This document shows positions 1 to 8,294 of a DNA stretch of 64,000 nt, piece after piece; the first letter of the stretch is position 1, and each line of letters begins with the position of its first letter. Origin of the DNA: Nocardia mikamii NBRC 108933. GTDB taxonomy: Bacteria; Actinomycetota; Actinomycetes; Mycobacteriales; Mycobacteriaceae. The stretch is from contig NZ_BDCM01000003.1 in the NCBI RefSeq assembly GCF_001613505.1, positions 675,145-739,144 on the forward strand, given 5' to 3'. Below the pieces are notes generated by a model that was not told the DNA's origin, ran no database searches, and was given only the letters and a program-made list of their open reading frames with translations. The translations under genes were made by a program, and so were the position numbers.

Positions 1-937
1 CCAGCACCTCGGCGATGCGCTCGGCCGACACCGCCGCGCGCGGCGCGATCATCGCCAGGAAGGAGGCCATCATGACCGCCATCAGGATCTGCATGATGTA
101 GGACAGCAGCGCGGTCAGCGAACCGATCTGCATACTGCCGGAGTCGATGGCGTGCCCGCCGAACCAGATCACCGCGACCGTGGTCACGTTGCTGATCAGC
201 ATCACGGCCGGGAACATCAACGCGGCCAACCGGCCCACGAACAGCGAGGCCGAGGTCAGCTCGTCGTTGGCCACGCCGAAACGCTGCGATTCGTAGCGCT
301 CGCGCACGAACGCCCGCACCACGCGGATACCGGTGATCTGCTCGCGCAGCACCCGGTTCACCGCGTCGATGCGCTCCTGCACGCGCCGGAATCCGGGAAC
401 CATCCGGGAGATGATCAACGCCATCGTCAGGCCGAGCAGCGGCACGGCGACCAGCAGGATCCAGGAGAGTCCGAGGTCCTGGCGCAGGGCCATCACGATG
501 CCGCCGATGCACATGATCGGCGCCATCACCAAAATGGTCACGCTCATCACGACCAGCAGCTGCACCTGCTGCACATCGTTGGTGTTGCGGGTGATCAGCG
601 ACGGCGCGCCGAAGATGCCGACCTCGCGGGCGGAGAAGGTGCCCACCCGGTGCAGCAGCGCCGCGCGCATCTCCCGCCCCGCACCCATCGCGGCCTGTGC
701 GCCCAGATAGACCGAACTCGCCGATGCGACGATCTGCACGCCCGACACCAGCAGCATCCAGAGTCCCGTGGTCCAGATGTAGCCGATATCGCCCTTGGTG
801 ACGCCGTTGTCGATGATGTCGGCGTTCAGACTGGGCAGATAGAGCATCGCGATGACGGAGATGAGCTGCAACACAACAACCCCCGCCAACTGGGTGCGGT
901 AGGGGGCGAGAAAGGCGCGCAGCAACCTGATCAACAT
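1..937 (-). CDS. ABC multidrug-type exporter, membrane domain (partial, cut at left edge)
   Basis: Reading the minus strand from the ATG at 937 gives MLIRLLRAFLAPYRTQLAGV and then about 310 residues of a type I ABC exporter membrane domain, with hydrophobic helices and the usual coupling segment (RERYESQRFG). The ATP-binding domain would lie beyond position 1, so only the N-terminal half is present. The family forms homo- or heterodimeric exporters in the plasma membrane, driven by ATP. It follows the Rrf2-type regulator gene on the same strand by 115 bp, so tetR-rrf2-exporter may be one transcript. No strong ribosome binding site precedes the ATG. The substrate cannot be told from the sequence. 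Confidence 0.85.
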   Translation of the reverse strand, partial: MLIRLLRAFLAPYRTQLAGVVVLQLISVIAMLYLPSLNADIIDNGVTKGDIGYIWTTGLWMLLVSGVQIVASASSVYLGAQAAMGAGREMRAALLHRVGTFSAREVGIFGAPSLITRNTNDVQQVQLLVVMSVTILVMAPIMCIGGIVMALRQDLGLSWILLVAVPLLGLTMALIISRMVPGFRRVQERIDAVNRVLREQITGIRVVRAFVRERYESQRFGVANDELTSASLFVGRLAALMFPAVMLISNVTTVAVIWFGGHAIDSGSMQIGSLTALLSYIMQILMAVMMASFLAMIAPRAAVSAERIAEVL

Positions 938-1052
938 GATGGGTGCAGGCTACCGTCATTCCGGGGTGGTGTCGGCAAGATTTTTCGCTCGGCGAAAGAG
1001 GGCCCGGACACCGGTGAAACCGGCTCGACCGGCACGGTCCCCACCTCCCCGG

Positions 1053-1538
1053 CTACGCGTCGACGCCGGGCGGGACGGGGGCGGGCCGCCGCGTCCAGGC
1101 ACCGGGATCGGCCACCAGGTCGGCGACGAAAGCCGGCAGCTCGTCGGTGGCGATATCGGCGATCGACACCTGTTCCAGCACGGCACGGATATTGACCCGC
1201 AGCGCGATCCACACCCGCTGTAGCGGTTCGGCCACCCCCGAATACGCCACGTCCTCGGGACGCTGGCCGCGCACCGAGGCCAGCGGTCCCTCGACCGCGC
1301 GGATCACATCGGCGATGCTGATCTCAGCGGCCGGGCGGGCCAGCCGGTATCCGCCGTCGGGGCCGCGGCGGCTGACCACCAGATCGGCCCGGCGCAGTTG
1401 CGCCGCAATGGATTCCAGAATCTTCGGCGAAATGTCCTGCGCCGTGGCGATCGTCTCCGCCTTCACCGAATTCGGTTGTGCGCGAGCGATTTCCAAGAGG
1501 ATGCGGACCGCGTAATCGATCCTTGCCGAGATGTGCAC
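1053..1538 (-). CDS. Rrf2-family transcriptional regulator without cluster cysteines
   Basis: 161 residues from a GTG at 1538. The first 80 residues match the Rrf2 winged helix: VHISARIDYAVRILLEIA, then a recognition helix region around ISPKILESIAAQLRRADLV and the wing SRRGPDGGYRLARP. Rrf2 proteins such as IscR and NsrR bind Fe-S clusters through three cysteines; this protein contains no cysteine at all, so it must sense something else or only bind DNA. The start overlaps the stop of the upstream tetR gene by one base (TAGTG), which implies translational coupling and one transcript. A longer frame upstream exists but lies inside tetR and has no homology. Confidence 0.85.
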   Translation of the reverse strand: MHISARIDYAVRILLEIARAQPNSVKAETIATAQDISPKILESIAAQLRRADLVVSRRGPDGGYRLARPAAEISIADVIRAVEGPLASVRGQRPEDVAYSGVAEPLQRVWIALRVNIRAVLEQVSIADIATDELPAFVADLVADPGAWTRRPAPVPPGVDA

Positions 1539-2134
1539 TAGCGCTGTCCACCCGGTCCGTTCAGCACGCCGAGAGCGGCCTCGATCAGGACTCGCTCGAT
1601 CACCTCGTCGCCGGCATCGGGCACGAGTTCGTTCGACCACAGCGCCGTGCCCAGCACCTCCAGGGCGGCACTGGCCCGCAATTGCGCCTCGTGCGAGGGG
1701 TCGGGCCCGGCCAGCCAGACACACAGACGCCGGTGCATATCGAACATGTCGGGGTGCCGATCTCCGATCGCGTTGAGGATGGCCACGGTGTCGCGTACAC
1801 ACATCGCGCCCGCGGTGCGGTGCCGTAACAGGGTCCGGAGCTGGCGGTTCAGCACCTCCCGCGCGCCCGCCGGACTGTGCGGCACCCCGTCGAGTTCGTC
1901 GACCACGAGCTTCATGTCGTCGAAGATCGGTTCGATGATCGCGAGCAGCAGATCGAGCTTGGACGCGTAGTGATAGTAGAGCGACGCCTTTGTGATTCCC
2001 ACCGCATCCGCGACCTCGCGCAGGCTGGTCTGCTCGAATCCTTTGTTCGAAAAAAGCCGGATCGCCGCCTCACGAATCGCGTCCTTGGTGCTCTGACCTG
2101 CGACAACTGATCCGGAGGTAGTTCGGGCGCTCAT
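1538..2134 (-). CDS. TetR-family transcriptional repressor
   Basis: 198 residues. Residues 15-62 form the TetR helix-turn-helix: STKDAIREAAIRLFSNKGFE, then TSLREVADAVGITKASLYYHY with the canonical LYYHY end of the recognition helix. The C-terminal ligand-binding half is variable, as is usual. The gene is divergent from the tandem MmpL transporters and shares a 206 bp intergenic region with them. That region contains two overlapping palindromes (2212-2236), so this protein probably represses the MmpL genes and itself. It is translationally coupled to the rrf2 gene. Confidence 0.92.
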   Translation of the reverse strand: MSARTTSGSVVAGQSTKDAIREAAIRLFSNKGFEQTSLREVADAVGITKASLYYHYASKLDLLLAIIEPIFDDMKLVVDELDGVPHSPAGAREVLNRQLRTLLRHRTAGAMCVRDTVAILNAIGDRHPDMFDMHRRLCVWLAGPDPSHEAQLRASAALEVLGTALWSNELVPDAGDEVIERVLIEAALGVLNGPGGQR

Positions 2135-2189
2135 GCGATGATCCTCTCATCCACCGATCGAAGCGGAGGGCACGCCCCGAAAATCGAGG

Positions 2190-2236
2190 TTGTTCCTCCG
2201 CTTATCGATTGGGTAGTCTACCTACCGCACGGTAGG
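2190..2236 (+). promoter_or_regulatory. Probable promoter and TetR operator for the MmpL genes
   Basis: CCTACCG-CA-CGGTAGG at 2221-2236 is a perfect 16 bp palindrome. It abuts and partly overlaps a second perfect one, GGTAG-T-CTACC, at 2212-2222. A possible -35 TTGTTC (2190) and -10 TAGTCT (2214), 18 bp apart, lie so that the operator covers the -10. This layout, between a divergent tetR and its likely target, is typical of a repressor site. The promoter hexamers are my reading and less certain than the palindromes. Confidence 0.6.
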
Positions 2237-2340
2237 CAGAAAGCGTCGATGGAGGCGGATCGCAGTGCGGCGTCCGCAGTAGTGCTGTCTACGGGGCCTG
2301 AACTCAGCACCGCAAATCAGCTATCGCTAGGAGATACCGC

Positions 2341-4713
2341 GTGTCCGTGTACCTCTATCGGTGGGGGAAGTTCGCCTTCCGCCGAAAATGGATCGTGCTA
2401 CCGGTCTGGTTGCTGATCTTCGTGATCGTGGGCGCCGTCGGCGTCGGGCTGAAGAAACAGAGCCAAGACGACTTCAACATGCCCAATCTGCCCTCGCAGA
2501 AGGCCACCGACATCCTGGACAAGCAATTCCCGGGGGCCTCCGAGGCATTCAAGTTCGATGCTGTGACCGGCACCTACGTGGTCGCCGCGCAGCACGGCAA
2601 ACTCACCGATCCGGACAACCACAAGGCGCTCACCGCGCTGGTGGAGAAGATCAACAACCTCGACATCGTCGACAAGTCCAAGATCAAGTCCGACCCGCAG
2701 CATCCGGGCGTCCTCGCGGACCCGGTCACCGCCACGTCGGCGATCGGCTGTACCTCGGGTGATCGCACCGACCCGAACTTCATCGCCAAATGCGGTCTGG
2801 CGCCGCTGAACGTGCTCGGCAAGAACAACAACGCCGACACCGTCGCCTACTTCACCGTGCCGTTCGACATCAAGTCGTTCTCCGACCTGACCCAGGCCGA
2901 CCGTGACAAGGCCTACAACGTCGCCGACGAGGCGCGTCAGGCCGGCCTGGACGTGGAGATCAGCGGTTCCATCGCCACGGAGCAGATGGAGACCGGCGGC
3001 GCCTCGGAGATGATCGGTTACGTCGTGGCGTTCATCGTCATGATGATCGCCTTCGGCGCCCTGCTGGCCGCGTTCGTGCCCATCCTCACCGGCATCGTCG
3101 GCGTGGGTATGGCGGGCGCGCTGATCATGGCGGGTACCTCCATCGCGAATATCCCGAACTTCACGACGGTCCTCGCCTCGATGATCGGTATCGCGCTGTC
3201 GATCGACTACGCGCTGTTCATCGTCTCGCGGTACAAACACGAACTGGCCGTACAGGATTCGCCGGAGGAAGCCGCCGGCGTCGCCATCGGCACCGCCGGC
3301 TCCGCGGTGGTCTTCGCCGGTATGACGGTGATCATCGCACTGTGCGGACTGAGCATCGTCGGCGTCAGCTTCCTGACCTGGATGGGTCTGGGTGGCGCGC
3401 TCGCGGCGTTCTTCGCGATTCTGGTCGCCTTGACCCTGCTGCCCGCGGTGATGGGTGCGTTCGGCCGCTTCCTGTTCAAGCCGAAGTTGCCGCTGGTCGC
3501 GCGCGCCGACACCGAGGACGACAACGCCGTCACCAACGGCAAGCGTTTCGCCCGGGTGATCGCGAAGGCGCCGTGGCTGACGCTGGGCGCCAGCGTGATC
3601 GTGCTCGGCCTGCTCGCCGCGCCCGCGGTGAATCTGAGCCTCGGCCTGCCGGGTGAGGACAGCCAGCCCAAGACCACCACGGTCCGCAAGGCCTACGACT
3701 TGCGCACCGAGGGCTTCGGCGAGGGCAGCAACGGCACCCTGCTGGTCGCGGCGGATCTCACGAATGTGAAGCCGGAGCAGCGGCAGGAAGCCGTCATGGC
3801 GCTGCACGACAAGCTGGCCGCCTATCCGGGCATGGACTTCGTGACCATGCCGTCGACCAACAAGTTCAACGCGGACAAGACGCCGGACTACATCAACAGC
3901 ACCGGTGCGCAGCTGACCGCGGTACCCGATTACGGCCCGAACAACTCCGATACCCAGGATTTGGTGAAACACGCCCGGGACGCGGAATCGGACCTGCAGG
4001 CGAAGTACGGCATGGAGTACGGCATCACCGGCACCACGGCGATCTACTCCGATGTGTCGAATGCCCTGCTCGGCAAGATCGTTCCGTATATGACGATCGT
4101 GGCGATCGCGGCGTTCCTGCTGCTGGTGCTGGTGTTCCGCTCGGTGCTGGTGCCGCTGACGGCGGCGCTGGGCTTCCTGCTCTCGATGGCGGCGACCTTC
4201 GGTGCCACGGTGCTGATCTTCCAGCAGGACAAGCTGGGCCTGATCGGTGACCAGCATCCGATCGTGAGCTTCCTGCCGATCATGTTGATCGGCTTGGTGT
4301 TCGGCCTCGCCATGGACTACCAGGTCTTCCTCGTCACCCGCATGCGCGAGGAATACATCCACGGCAAGTCGCCCAAGGAGGCCATGGTCTCCGGCTACCA
4401 TCACGGCGCGCGCGTGGTGACCTCGGCCGCCGTCATCATGATCTCGGTCTTCGCCGGATTCGTGCTGATGCCGGACGTGACCGCGAAGTCGATGGGCTTC
4501 GCACTGGCGGCCGGTGTGCTGTTCGACGCCTTCCTGGTGCGGATGGTGCTGATCCCGTCACTGCTGGTGCTGCTGGGCAAGTGGGCCTGGTGGATGCCGA
4601 AGTGGCTGGACCGGATCCTGCCCGATATCGACGTCGAGGGCACCAAGCTGCGCGAACTGCAGCAGCGTGACCGCGAGACCGCGGCGGAGAAGGAGCCGGT
4701 CCCGGTCGGCTGA
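2341..4713 (+). CDS. MMPL/RND-family transporter (first of tandem pair)
   Basis: 790 residues from GTG 2341, preceded by AGGAG at 2330-2334. It has the two-repeat RND topology: an N-terminal membrane helix (residues 17-37), a periplasmic loop, helices 2-6, a second loop, then helices 8-12. The two Asp-Tyr pairs that form the proton relay in MmpL3 are present: ALSIDYALF (Asp289) and LAMDYQVF (Asp659). It resembles the ActII-3/YdfJ branch of putative drug and lipid exporters. The next gene is a paralogue with the same start motif (MSVYLYRWG). A divergent tetR and its operator suggest repression. The substrate is unknown; proximity to a PKS locus hints at a lipid. Confidence 0.92.
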   Translation: MSVYLYRWGKFAFRRKWIVLPVWLLIFVIVGAVGVGLKKQSQDDFNMPNLPSQKATDILDKQFPGASEAFKFDAVTGTYVVAAQHGKLTDPDNHKALTALVEKINNLDIVDKSKIKSDPQHPGVLADPVTATSAIGCTSGDRTDPNFIAKCGLAPLNVLGKNNNADTVAYFTVPFDIKSFSDLTQADRDKAYNVADEARQAGLDVEISGSIATEQMETGGASEMIGYVVAFIVMMIAFGALLAAFVPILTGIVGVGMAGALIMAGTSIANIPNFTTVLASMIGIALSIDYALFIVSRYKHELAVQDSPEEAAGVAIGTAGSAVVFAGMTVIIALCGLSIVGVSFLTWMGLGGALAAFFAILVALTLLPAVMGAFGRFLFKPKLPLVARADTEDDNAVTNGKRFARVIAKAPWLTLGASVIVLGLLAAPAVNLSLGLPGEDSQPKTTTVRKAYDLRTEGFGEGSNGTLLVAADLTNVKPEQRQEAVMALHDKLAAYPGMDFVTMPSTNKFNADKTPDYINSTGAQLTAVPDYGPNNSDTQDLVKHARDAESDLQAKYGMEYGITGTTAIYSDVSNALLGKIVPYMTIVAIAAFLLLVLVFRSVLVPLTAALGFLLSMAATFGATVLIFQQDKLGLIGDQHPIVSFLPIMLIGLVFGLAMDYQVFLVTRMREEYIHGKSPKEAMVSGYHHGARVVTSAAVIMISVFAGFVLMPDVTAKSMGFALAAGVLFDAFLVRMVLIPSLLVLLGKWAWWMPKWLDRILPDIDVEGTKLRELQQRDRETAAEKEPVPVG

Positions 4714-4724
4714 TCCGCGAACCC

Positions 4725-4769
4725 ACGGCACGAGCCCTCATCCGAACACCGGATGGGGGCTCGTGCCGT
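4725..4769 (+). terminator. Hairpin terminator after the first MmpL gene
   Basis: A 20 bp stem with one G-U pair (4725-4744 with 4750-4769, starting ACGGCACGAGCCC) and a 5-base loop AACAC lies 12 bp after the stop codon. There is no T tract after it, which is common in high-GC actinobacteria. It implies that the second MmpL gene has its own promoter or depends on read-through. Confidence 0.75.
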
Positions 4770-4971
4770 ATCAGGACCGGCCGATCTCGGACCGCGAAGA
4801 TCTTGATCTTGCAGCAATGAAACAGCACACTCGAACCTAATGCTCTCCAGCTCGGCCACTCGACGGACCGACCGGAACGGCGAGTGCACCGGCAACCGCA
4901 CAGCTCGATCAGCGATCGGCCCCGGTTCGCAGTCATCGCCAATCGAGGCCAGCGACCACTAGGAGCGCCTC

Positions 4972-7281
4972 GTGTCCGTGTATCTGTATCGGTGGGGAAG
5001 ATTCGCCTTTCGGCACAAGTGGATCGTGCTCCCGGTCTGGCTGATTCTGTTCGTGATCATCGGCAGCCTGGGCACGCAGCTGAAGAAGCCGATGAACGAC
5101 GACTTCACGATTCCGAATCTGCCGTCGGAACGTGCCACCGAGATCATGGACAAACACTTTCCGGGGATGTCGGAGGCGTTCAGTTTCGAGGCGGTGACCG
5201 GCACCTACGTCTTCGGGGCGGCACCGGGGCAGAAACTCACCGACGCATCCCAGCGGGCGCCCGTCGCGGGGACGGTCGCCAAGCTGAACGATCTGAACAT
5301 CGTCGACCACAAGACTCCCCTGGTCGATCCGATCACCGCCACCGAACAGATGGGCTGCTTCGCTCCCGATCGCGGTTCGCCGGAATTCGTCTCGCGCTGC
5401 AGTGCCGCGCCGGTGAACGTCCTGAACAAGGAGAATCCGGATACCGTTGCGGTGCTGACCGTTCCGTTCACGATCCAGAAGTTCACCGACATCACCGCCG
5501 ATGATCGCGCGGCCGCCTACGCGGTCGGTGACGATGCGCGCGCCGCCGGACTGCAGGTGGAGATGAGCGGGTCGCTGGCGATGGAACAACAACAGCCCAG
5601 TGGGCAGGCCGAGATGATCGGCATGGCGGTGGCGCTGGTGGTGATGGTGGTGGCCTTCGGCGCGATCGTGGCCGCCTTCGTGCCGATCATCACCGCGATC
5701 GTCGGACTCGGATTGGCGACCTCGGTGATCTTCCTCGGCACGTCGTTCATGTCGGTTCCGAGCTTCACCACCTTCCTGGCCTCGATGATCGGCATCGCGC
5801 TCTCGATCGATTACGCGCTGTTCATCGTCTCCCGTTACAAACACGAACGCGCCGTGCAGAGTTCGCCGGAGATAGCCGCCGGCACGGCGCTGGGCACGGC
5901 CGGTTCGGCGGTGGTGTTCGCGGGCGCGACGGTGATCATCGCACTGGTCGCCCTGGCCATCGTGAACATCCGCTTCCTCACCTTCATGGGTCTGGGTGGG
6001 GCGATCGCGGCGGCGTTCGCGGTGCTCACCGCCATCACTCTGATGCCGGCACTGCTCGGCGCCTTCGGAAAGTACCTGTTCAAGCCGAAGCTTCCGGTGA
6101 TCGCGCAACACGATCCCGAGGACGATTCGGTGGTCACCAACGGTATGCGGGTGGCACGGGTGATCGGGCGGATGCCGTGGCTGACACTGGTCGCGAGCAT
6201 CATCGTGCTGGGTCTGCTTGCCGCCCCGGCGTTGAGCCTGAATCTGGGCCTGCCGGGTGAGGACAGCCAGCCCCGGGCCACGACCATCCGCAAGGCCTAC
6301 GACCTGCGCACCGAGGGGTTCGGCGCGGGCAGCAACGGCAAGCTGCAGGTCGTCGCCGATCTGTCGCAGGTGTCCGCCGATCAGCGTCAGGCCGCGCTCA
6401 CCGCACTGCACGACGAATTGGCCGCGTATCCGGGTATGGATTATGTGACCCAGCCGCAGCCGAGCAGCGACGGCGCGGGTGCGTTGATGACCGCCGTACC
6501 CACCACCGGACCCAATGATCAGGCCACCAAGGATCTGGTTCGCCATGCCCGCGACGCCGAATCCGCACTGCGCGACCGATATGGCATCGAATACGGAATC
6601 ACCGGTACCACAGCCATTTACGCGGATGTCGACCATGCGCTGCTCAGTAAGATCCTGCCCTATCTGGCCATCGTGGCGGGCGCGGCATTCCTGTTGCTGA
6701 TCGCGGTATTCCGTTCGGTGCTGGTGCCTTTCACCGCCGCGTTGGGATTCCTGCTCTCCATGGCGGCGACGTTCGGCGCCACCGTGCTGATATTCCAGAA
6801 GGGTGCGCTCGGCCTCATCTCCGAACCCCGGCCGATCGTGAGCTTCCTGCCGATCATGTTGATCGGCTTGGTCTTCGGCCTCGCCATGGACTACCAGGTC
6901 TTCCTCGTCACCCGCATGCGCGAGGAATATGTGCACGGGAAATCACCCACCGACGCGATGATCTCCGGTTACCACCACGGCGCGCGCGTGGTGACCTCGG
7001 CCGCAGTCATCATGATCTCGGTCTTCGGTTCGTTCCTGCTGGAATCGGATGCGACGGCCAAGTCGATGGGTTTCGCGCTCGCCGCGGGCGTGCTGTTCGA
7101 CGCCTTTCTGGTGCGGATGGTCCTGATTCCGTCGCTGCTGGTGCTGATGGGCGGAGCGGCCTGGTGGATTCCGGGGTGGCTGAGCCGGATCGTGCCGGAT
7201 ATCGACGTGGAGGGTGCGCGGTTGCGCGAGCTCCACGTCGACGATCCGGACGAGCCCAGGAGTCCGGTGAAGGTCGGCTGA
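4972..7281 (+). CDS. MMPL/RND-family transporter (second of tandem pair)
   Basis: 769 residues from GTG 4972, with AGGAG nine bases upstream. It is a paralogue of the preceding transporter, with the same topology and proton-relay pairs (Asp280-Tyr281 in ALSIDYALF, Asp640-Tyr641 in LAMDYQVF). The second periplasmic loop is about 20 residues shorter (no counterpart of NKFNADKTPDYINS). DNA of the two genes is almost identical over a 98-base patch in the C-terminal half, while the N-terminal thirds differ far more. Because a hairpin separates the genes, this copy may be expressed independently. Function as an exporter of drug or lipid is from family knowledge; the substrate is not known. Confidence 0.92.
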   Translation: MSVYLYRWGRFAFRHKWIVLPVWLILFVIIGSLGTQLKKPMNDDFTIPNLPSERATEIMDKHFPGMSEAFSFEAVTGTYVFGAAPGQKLTDASQRAPVAGTVAKLNDLNIVDHKTPLVDPITATEQMGCFAPDRGSPEFVSRCSAAPVNVLNKENPDTVAVLTVPFTIQKFTDITADDRAAAYAVGDDARAAGLQVEMSGSLAMEQQQPSGQAEMIGMAVALVVMVVAFGAIVAAFVPIITAIVGLGLATSVIFLGTSFMSVPSFTTFLASMIGIALSIDYALFIVSRYKHERAVQSSPEIAAGTALGTAGSAVVFAGATVIIALVALAIVNIRFLTFMGLGGAIAAAFAVLTAITLMPALLGAFGKYLFKPKLPVIAQHDPEDDSVVTNGMRVARVIGRMPWLTLVASIIVLGLLAAPALSLNLGLPGEDSQPRATTIRKAYDLRTEGFGAGSNGKLQVVADLSQVSADQRQAALTALHDELAAYPGMDYVTQPQPSSDGAGALMTAVPTTGPNDQATKDLVRHARDAESALRDRYGIEYGITGTTAIYADVDHALLSKILPYLAIVAGAAFLLLIAVFRSVLVPFTAALGFLLSMAATFGATVLIFQKGALGLISEPRPIVSFLPIMLIGLVFGLAMDYQVFLVTRMREEYVHGKSPTDAMISGYHHGARVVTSAAVIMISVFGSFLLESDATAKSMGFALAAGVLFDAFLVRMVLIPSLLVLMGGAAWWIPGWLSRIVPDIDVEGARLRELHVDDPDEPRSPVKVG

Positions 7282-7310
7282 GCCGACGCCGCCACCTCGC
7301 ACCGGGTCGT

Positions 7311-8246
7311 TCAGCCCAGCTGGGCGGCGACCTCGCCGGCGACCAATTCCAGGTGGTCGAGGTCGGACAGGTCCAGTACCTGCAGGTAGAGCCGGGTGAT
7401 GCCGGTGGTCTCGCGGTAGCGGCCGATCTTGTCGACCACCTCCGCCGGGGTGCCGGCCAGGCCGTTGCTGCGCAGTTCGCCCGCCTCGCGGCCGATCGCC
7501 TCGGCGCGGCGGGCGATCTCGGCCTCGTCACGGCCCACGCACAGCACCTGCGCGGCCGAGCGGACGATCTCACCCGGATCGCGACCGATGTCGCGGGCCG
7601 CCGCGGCGACCCGATCGAATTGCGCCGCAGCCGTTTCCGCATCCGCGAACGGCAGGTTGAACTCGTGCGCGTACCGCGCGGCCAGAGCCGGTGTGCGCTT
7701 CTTGCCCGCACCACCGATGATCACCGGCGGGCCCGGCTGCTGCACCGGCTTGGGCAGGGCCGGACTGCCCTGCAGCACATAGTGTTTGCCCGTGAAATCG
7801 AAGGTCTCCCCCACCGGCGTCTGCCACAGGCCGGTGATGACCGCCAGTTGCTCGGCGTAGCGGTCGAAGCGCTCACCGAGATCCGGCAGATCGATGCCGT
7901 AGGCGCGATGCTCGTCGGCGAACCAGCCCGAACCGAGCCCGAGCTCGACCCGGCCGCCGGACATCTGGTCGACCTGGGCGACCGAGATCGCCAGCACCGA
8001 CGGATGCCGGAACGTCGCCGCGGTGACCAGTGTGCCCAGCCGGATCCGGGAGGTCTCACGCGCGAGCCCGGCCAGCGTGATCCACGCGTCGGTCGGGCCC
8101 GGCAGACCGGACACCCCGCCCATCTTCAGATAGTGATCCGACCGGAAGAATGCGTCGAACCCCGCCTCCTCGGTCACCTTCGCAACCCGGAGCAGATCGT
8201 CGTAGGTAGCCCCTTGCTGGGGCTCGGTGAAGATTCGTAGTTCCAC
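7311..8246 (-). CDS. LLM-class F420-dependent oxidoreductase
   Basis: 311 residues from GTG 8246 (the start VELRIFTEPQQGATYDDLL fits the family; TTG 8255 is an alternative). The luciferase-like TIM barrel is shown by FDAFFRSDHYLKMG, IRLGTLVTAATFRHPSVLA, GRVELGLGSGWFADEHRAYG and PPVIIGGAGKKRTPALAARYA. These enzymes use F420 or FMN to reduce or oxidise diverse substrates. The gene lies 48 bp after the alpha-oxoamine synthase on the same strand and may be the last gene of that operon. A family member in M. tuberculosis (Rv2951c) reduces the keto group of phthiodiolone lipids, so a ketoreductase role is conceivable here. However, this subgroup is widespread and may be unrelated to the PKS. Confidence 0.9.
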   Translation of the reverse strand: MELRIFTEPQQGATYDDLLRVAKVTEEAGFDAFFRSDHYLKMGGVSGLPGPTDAWITLAGLARETSRIRLGTLVTAATFRHPSVLAISVAQVDQMSGGRVELGLGSGWFADEHRAYGIDLPDLGERFDRYAEQLAVITGLWQTPVGETFDFTGKHYVLQGSPALPKPVQQPGPPVIIGGAGKKRTPALAARYAHEFNLPFADAETAAAQFDRVAAAARDIGRDPGEIVRSAAQVLCVGRDEAEIARRAEAIGREAGELRSNGLAGTPAEVVDKIGRYRETTGITRLYLQVLDLSDLDHLELVAGEVAAQLG

Positions 8247-8294
8247 GAGCACCAACGTACCGGTCCGCCACGGACCGATCCGCCGGCGTGGCGA

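Noticed and set aside
2398..4404. Very long minus-strand open frame (668 residues, His/Arg/Gln-rich) opposite the first MmpL gene, and similar ones opposite the second MmpL gene (4933-6936)
   Set aside because: The translations are low-complexity and match no family; they are the shadow of high-GC third positions in clear transporter genes.
7274..7288. Short hairpin GTCGGC-TGA-GCCGAC over the stop of the second MmpL gene
   Set aside because: Only six base pairs with a three-base loop; too weak to call a terminator.
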